Of a stretch of DNA of 64,000 bases, positions 60,366 through 64,000 are shown piece by piece. Origin of the DNA: Azospirillum sp. (GTDB lineage: Bacteria; Pseudomonadota; Alphaproteobacteria; Azospirillales; Azospirillaceae); the NCBI GenBank assembly GCA_016124535.1, contig WGNK01000023.1:1-64000 (forward strand). The letters are read 5' to 3'. Position 1 is the first letter of the stretch. The number at the start of each line of letters is the position of its first letter. The translations under genes were made by a program, and so were the position numbers. A model generated the notes under the pieces. It was not told the origin of the DNA. It was given only the letters and a program-made list of their open reading frames with translations, and searched no databases.

Positions 60366-61126
60366 GCCGGGTCCCGGTCGCACCGGGCAGCGTCGCGCCG
60401 GCTTGCGCCGGGGGGGCTCTTGTCGGGCGGGGGGCGCCTGGCCCGCTCAGCGGTGCAGCCTGGGCCGGGCTCAAGGTCGGGGTGCTCGGGGGGTCGTTCA
60501 ATCCGGCCCATGACGGCCACCGCATGGTCAGCGAGGTCGCCCTGCGCCTGCTTCGGCTCGATCAGGTGTGGTGGCTGGTCAGCCCGCAGAACCCGCTCAA
60601 ATCTCCCCAGGACATGGCGGGGCAGGCCCAGCGCCTGATCTGGGCACGGGCGGCGGCGCGCCACCCGCGGATTCTGGCGACCACGCTGGAGGCCCGGCTG
60701 GGGACCCGCTACACCGCCGACAGCTTGCGGGAATTGGCGCAACGCTATCCGCGCACCCGCTTCGTCTGGCTGATGGGCGCCGACAATCTGGATCAGGTGC
60801 GGCGCTGGCAACACTGGACCAGAATTTTCGCAAGCGTACCGGTTGCCGTGTTCAGCCGCTCACCATATTCATTGAAGGCGCTGAACGGGATTGCGGCGCG
60901 CCGCTTCCGGGCGCGGCGGATCGGCCTGTGCGGAGCAGGACGCCTTGCCGACATGGTCCCGCCGGCCTGGGTGTTTTTTCGTAACCCGTGGCATCCGGCC
61001 TCGGCGACGGCGATCAGAGCCGGTGCCGGCGGCCCGCCGAAACCGGGGCCGTTGAAACCCGGCGAGTTCAAGCCGGGCGAGTTCAAGCCGGGTCAAACCA
61101 TGCCGGAGCCACCGGCGACCGATTGA
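60362..61126 (+). CDS. nadD: Nicotinate-nucleotide adenylyltransferase
   Basis: About 254 residues as drawn. Converts nicotinate mononucleotide to deamido-[18 protein letters not shown] has the (H/T)xGH nucleotidyl motif, and [11 protein letters not shown] and [10 protein letters not shown] are typical. The start is a real problem: after the proA stop the only GTG (60482) falls inside the first strand, an ATG (60206) lies deep in proA, and a CTG (60362) overlaps the proA stop. I use the CTG provisionally. The tail repeats [10 protein letters not shown]. Confidence 0.85.
   Translation: MSRVPVAPGSVAPACAGGALVGRGAPGPLSGAAWAGLKVGVLGGSFNPAHDGHRMVSEVALRLLRLDQVWWLVSPQNPLKSPQDMAGQAQRLIWARAAARHPRILATTLEARLGTRYTADSLRELAQRYPRTRFVWLMGADNLDQVRRWQHWTRIFASVPVAVFSRSPYSLKALNGIAARRFRARRIGLCGAGRLADMVPPAWVFFRNPWHPASATAIRAGAGGPPKPGPLKPGEFKPGEFKPGQTMPEPPATD
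61061..61090. repeat. 15-bp perfect tandem duplication in the nadD tail
   Basis: The unit GGCGAGTTCAAGCCG is duplicated (61061-61075, 61076-61090), in frame, giving a five-residue repeat in the extended C-terminus of NadD. Confidence 0.95.
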
Positions 61127-61572
61127 TGTTCCTTCTGGACGAGGGGTATAGGGCCATAGCGACTTCTTTCACGACTGACGGCACCGCCGCCGCGGCGCGG
61201 CCGGAACCGCCGTCTCCGACCGAGCTCAAGGCGCTGGTCGAGCGGTCGCTCGACGATGATCAGGCCGAGGACGTCGTCATCATCGATCTTGGCGGCAAGA
61301 CCAGCTTCGCCGACTATATGGCGGTGGCGTCGGGGCGCTCCAACCGCCACGTCGGCGCCATGGCAGACAACCTGTGCCAACGCTTAAAGCGGGCCGGGAT
61401 CGCTGAAATCGGTATCGAGGGGATGCCCCATGGCGATTGGGTGCTGGTCGATGCCGGTGACGTTGTGATTCATCTGTTCCGCCCAGAGGTTCGTAGCTTT
61501 TACAACCTGGAGAAGATGTGGGGCGGCATCGGCGACGACGACTCCGGATCTGGTCTGCGCCTGCAGGCCTAG
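61126..61572 (+). CDS. rsfS: Ribosome silencing factor RsfS
   Basis: About 148 residues. Binds uL14 and blocks subunit joining. Core motifs are VVIIDLGGKTSFADYMAVASGRSNRHV, GDWVLVDAGDVVIHLF and FYNLEKMWG. The start ATG overlaps the nadD stop (TGATG). The first 45 residues are longer than usual. Confidence 0.95.
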   Translation: MFLLDEGYRAIATSFTTDGTAAAARPEPPSPTELKALVERSLDDDQAEDVVIIDLGGKTSFADYMAVASGRSNRHVGAMADNLCQRLKRAGIAEIGIEGMPHGDWVLVDAGDVVIHLFRPEVRSFYNLEKMWGGIGDDDSGSGLRLQA

Positions 61573-61646
61573 CCGCAGGCCGGGGTTGCCCACGATTGGC
61601 CAGCCTTGCCAGCCGCCGCACCCCGTCGGAGAGGGGCGATTGAGCG

Positions 61647-62111
61647 ATGCGGCTGGCGCTGGTCGCGGTCGGCCGTGCCCGCGGCGGTCCGGAACGCAGT
61701 TTGTTCGAACAGTATGCCGCCCGGCTGCGACCGCCGCTGACCCTGCGCGAGGTCGAGGCGAAGGGGCGGCCGCCGGCGCTCGAACTGCGGCGCCAGGAAG
61801 GGCAGCTGCTGCTGGCGGCGGTCCCGGAGGGCGCCACGGTGGTGGCACTCGACCCGCGCGGCATCGGTTTGACCAGCGAGGCCCTGGCGGCCAGGATCGG
61901 CACCTGGCGCGATCGCGGCGTTGCCGACTTGGCGTTTTTGATCGGCGGCGCCGATGGACTTGACGAAGGCGTACGACAGCGGGCCGATTTGGTGCTAGGC
62001 TTGGGACCATTGACTTGGCCTCATCTGTTGGTGCGTGGCATGTTGGCGGAGCAACTCTACCGCTGTCAGCAGATATTGGCCGGTCACCCCTACCACCGTG
62101 CCTCGCCTTGA
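61647..62111 (+). CDS. rlmH: 23S rRNA pseudouridine-1915 N3-methyltransferase RlmH
   Basis: 154 residues, normal length. SPOUT-class fold with VVALDPRGIGLTSEALA, FLIGGADGLDEGVRQRAD and the C-terminal LTWPHLLVRGMLAEQLYRCQQILAGHPYH. Methylates helix 69 of 23S rRNA. Sits in the conserved rsfS-rlmH-gpmI string. Confidence 0.97.
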   Translation: MRLALVAVGRARGGPERSLFEQYAARLRPPLTLREVEAKGRPPALELRRQEGQLLLAAVPEGATVVALDPRGIGLTSEALAARIGTWRDRGVADLAFLIGGADGLDEGVRQRADLVLGLGPLTWPHLLVRGMLAEQLYRCQQILAGHPYHRASP

Positions 62112-62138
62112 GGTCGCAGCGGAGCAAAGAGGCCGCCG

Positions 62139-62210
62139 ATGTATCTCGTTGTGGTCATTATTCTGGTTATCGTGCTGATTTTGACGCTAAATCCACCTAA
62201 GGGCCACTGA
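62139..62210 (+). CDS. 23-residue single-helix membrane microprotein
   Basis: A 24-codon frame (ATG 62139, TGA 62208) with AGAGG about seven bases upstream. It starts MYLVVVIILV, continues with Ile/Val/Leu almost without break for about 17 residues, and ends with a short polar tail (NPPKGH). The stop overlaps the gpmI start (TGATG). It looks like a single membrane helix. Not recognised from any family. Confidence 0.6.
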   Translation: MYLVVVIILVIVLILTLNPPKGH

Positions 62211-63853
62211 TGATGCCAAACCAGCCCAAGAGCACTCGTCCGCGACCGGCAGTACTTTGTGTCCTCGATGGTTGGGGCTGGCGCGATGATCGGGCCGATA
62301 ATGCGATTGCCCTGGGCAACACGCCGGTGTTCGACCGGCTATGGGCGGCGGGACCCCATACCCTGCTTGACGCCTGCGAAGAAGAAGTCGGGCTGCCCAA
62401 AGGGCAGATCGGGAACTCCGAAGTCGGCCATATGAATCTCGGTGCCGGGCGGGTGGTGTTCCAGGACCTGCCGATGATCGACCGGGCGATCAGCACTGGT
62501 GAACTTGACCGCAATAGCGGCCTTGCGGAGTTTGCGAATCGACTGCGGTACAGCGGCGGCACCTGCCACTTGCTCGGTCTGCTGTCACCGGGCGGCGTCC
62601 ATTGCCACCAGGACCACATGGTGGCGCTCGCCGGCTGGCTCGCCCGGCGCGGCATCGCGGTGGTTATTCATGCCTTTACCGACGGGCGCGATGTCCCGCC
62701 GCAAAGCGGTCGTGACCAGATGGCCGGCTTCCTCCGGGACCTGGCAGGCGTAACCGGGGCAGGCGTAACCGGGGCCGGCGTAACCGGGGACGGTGCCGCC
62801 GGTGTCGGGATCGGCACCGTGATCGGCCGCTATTACGCAATGGATCGGGACAAGCGCTGGGAGCGGGTCGCACGCGCCTGGGCGGCGATGGTCGCGGCCG
62901 AAGGGGATACCGCGGCGGATCCCTTGGAGGTGATGTCGCGCAGCTATGCCGCCGGGATCGGCGACGAGTTCGTGGCGCCGACGGTGATTGCCGGCTATCG
63001 CGGCATGGCCGATGGCGACGGGCTGCTGATGGCCAATTTCCGGGCCGATCGCGCCCGCGAAATTCTCACCGCTTTGCTCGACCCTGCCTTCGACGGCTTC
63101 CCGCGGACCGCCACCCCGACCTTCGCCGCAGCGCTCGGTTTGGTCGAATATTCCAGCGCACTCAACCGCTTGCTGCCGGCGATCTTCCCGCCCAAGCAGA
63201 TCGCGGACACCCTGGGCGAGGTGGTATCCCGCGCTGGGCTGACCCAGCTGCGGATTGCCGAGACCGAGAAGTACCCCCACGTCACCTTCTTCTTCAATGG
63301 CGGTGAAGAGCGGCAGTATCCCGGCGAGGAGCGGATTCTGGTGCCCTCGCCCAAGGTCGCGACCTACGACCTGCAGCCGGAGATGTCGGCGCGGGAAGTC
63401 ACCGATCGGGTGGTCGAGGCGATCGACTCCGCCCGCTTCGACCTGATCGTGATCAATTTCGCCAACCCCGACATGGTCGGCCATACCGGCTTTCTCGACG
63501 CCGCGATCAAGGCGGTCGAGGCGGTCGATCAGTGCCTCGGCCGGCTGGAGGCGGCGGTGCGCCGCCAGGGCGGCGTCTTGCTGGTCACCGCCGATCATGG
63601 CAATTGCGAGCTGATGCGCGATCCTGAGACCGGCGGGCCCCACACCGCCCATACTTTGGACAAGGTTCCGCTGATCCTGGTCAATGGCCCGGCGGCGGTC
63701 GGGGTACGACCCGGTCGGCTGGCCGATATCGCGCCGACCCTGCTCGCCCTGATCGGGCTCGCGCAGCCGCCGGTGATGACCGGGTGCAGTCTGATCGAAC
63801 CGGCGGCCGGCCGCCAGGCGGATGGACAATCGGCCCGGCAAGCCGCGGAATGA
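62210..63853 (+). CDS. gpmI: 2,3-bisphosphoglycerate-independent phosphoglycerate mutase
   Basis: 547 residues. Interconverts 2- and 3-phosphoglycerate with two metal ions. VLCVLDGWGWRDD, the catalytic Ser in GNSEVGHMNLGAGR, HAFTDGRDVPP, and metal-binding ADHGNCE are present. About 15 residues (AGVTG repeated three times) are inserted before the RYYAMDRDKRWER motif, encoded by an in-frame 15-bp tandem repeat. Translation probably couples to the microprotein. Confidence 0.97.
   Translation: MMPNQPKSTRPRPAVLCVLDGWGWRDDRADNAIALGNTPVFDRLWAAGPHTLLDACEEEVGLPKGQIGNSEVGHMNLGAGRVVFQDLPMIDRAISTGELDRNSGLAEFANRLRYSGGTCHLLGLLSPGGVHCHQDHMVALAGWLARRGIAVVIHAFTDGRDVPPQSGRDQMAGFLRDLAGVTGAGVTGAGVTGDGAAGVGIGTVIGRYYAMDRDKRWERVARAWAAMVAAEGDTAADPLEVMSRSYAAGIGDEFVAPTVIAGYRGMADGDGLLMANFRADRAREILTALLDPAFDGFPRTATPTFAAALGLVEYSSALNRLLPAIFPPKQIADTLGEVVSRAGLTQLRIAETEKYPHVTFFFNGGEERQYPGEERILVPSPKVATYDLQPEMSAREVTDRVVEAIDSARFDLIVINFANPDMVGHTGFLDAAIKAVEAVDQCLGRLEAAVRRQGGVLLVTADHGNCELMRDPETGGPHTAHTLDKVPLILVNGPAAVGVRPGRLADIAPTLLALIGLAQPPVMTGCSLIEPAAGRQADGQSARQAAE
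62744..62788. repeat. 15-bp tandem repeat, three copies, in gpmI
   Basis: The unit GCAGGCGTAACCGGG occurs at 62744-62758 and 62759-62773, and with one base change at 62774-62788. It keeps the reading frame and encodes AGVTG three times. Confidence 0.95.
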
Positions 63854-63897
63854 CGATGGAGGTCTCCCGGTGACGGGCTCGACCCAGAGACGGTAGG

Positions 63898-64000
63898 ATG
63901 GTGGCCGGGGCGGGCACCGCGATCATCGGTGGCAGCAGTCGCCGGTGTGCCTGGTGGCTCCGGGTCGCCGCCTGCGGCGCGATCGCGTTCCTGCCGGCGC
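63898..64000 (+). CDS. Start of a gene, cut by the window (possible M23 peptidase/EnvC-type)
   Basis: From ATG 63898 a frame stays open to the window end (34 codons), beginning MVAGAGTAIIGG with a likely signal segment (LRVAACGAIAFLPA). In related genomes an EnvC-like murein hydrolase activator follows gpmI, which suggests identity, but no domain is visible here. Confidence 0.4.
   Translation, partial: MVAGAGTAIIGGSSRRCAWWLRVAACGAIAFLPA

Overview
The window is a GC-rich chromosome segment (about two thirds G+C) that reads as an alphaproteobacterium, most likely of the Rhodospirillales in the broad sense. This rests on gene content: a fliF-fliG-fliH-fliN-motA-flbD-flhA-flhF-flhG flagellar block with an FlbD-type regulator, a nadD-rsfS-rlmH-gpmI string, a livHMGF operon with a DUF6867-like small membrane protein, and an HpnK-family deacetylase. 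The species cannot be named from the sequence alone. Genes are tightly packed with many start/stop overlaps, and most of the window is ordinary chromosomal backbone.

Layout. 1-310: 3' end of a group II intron with the tail of its maturase. 325-3781 (minus): bcp peroxiredoxin and glnE. 3851-10127 (plus): AsmA/YhdP-like envelope protein, an orphan peptide-type binding protein, and an HpnK-like deacetylase. 10109-13370 (minus): periplasmic binding protein plus hybrid histidine kinase. 13592-16524 (minus): SLC13/RCK transporter and two small lipoproteins. 16603-21423 (plus): GT9 glycosyltransferase, lptF, then tkt-rpe closed by a 14-bp hairpin. 21485-22594 (minus): orphan TRAP binding protein. 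22724-34689 (minus): the flagellar block, with a possible sigma-54 promoter upstream of fliF. 35102-35872: HTH protein. 36596-40243 (plus): overlapping glycolipid-modification operon (GT2, LABN, GT83, PAP2). 40223-41928 (minus): alpha/beta hydrolase and ROK kinase. 42275-44081 (plus): secreted protein and azlCD. 44376-51297 (plus): branched-chain amino-acid ABC operon with two paralogous binding proteins separated by a strong terminator. 52127-53501: OmpA-type protein and an unrecognised repeat protein, each with its own terminator. 53713-58766 (minus): SRPBCC protein, tRNA-Leu(GAG), small membrane protein, membrane-bound pseudo-kinase/DnaQ exonuclease fusion, CheY-like regulator, SPOR protein, small membrane protein. 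59073-64000 (plus): proA, nadD, rsfS, rlmH, a 23-residue membrane microprotein, gpmI and the start of one more gene.

How the genes work together. The flagellar block encodes the MS ring and C ring (FliF, FliG, FliN), part of the export apparatus (FlhA, FliH), a stator protein (MotA), the SRP-like positioning pair FlhF/FlhG and the class regulator FlbD. The 36.6-40.2 kb operon looks like a polyprenyl-phosphate sugar route for modifying lipid A or another envelope glycolipid. The liv operon imports branched-chain amino acids, with azlCD (export) just upstream.

The best candidates for something little described are the pseudo-histidine-kinase/exonuclease fusion co-transcribed with a receiver-domain protein, the 23-residue membrane peptide coupled to gpmI, and the free-standing repeat protein at 53.0 kb. 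I also see repeated 15-23 bp perfect tandem duplications at positions that tolerate them, which may mark a slippage-prone genome. I do not see a CRISPR array, prophage or clear defence island.
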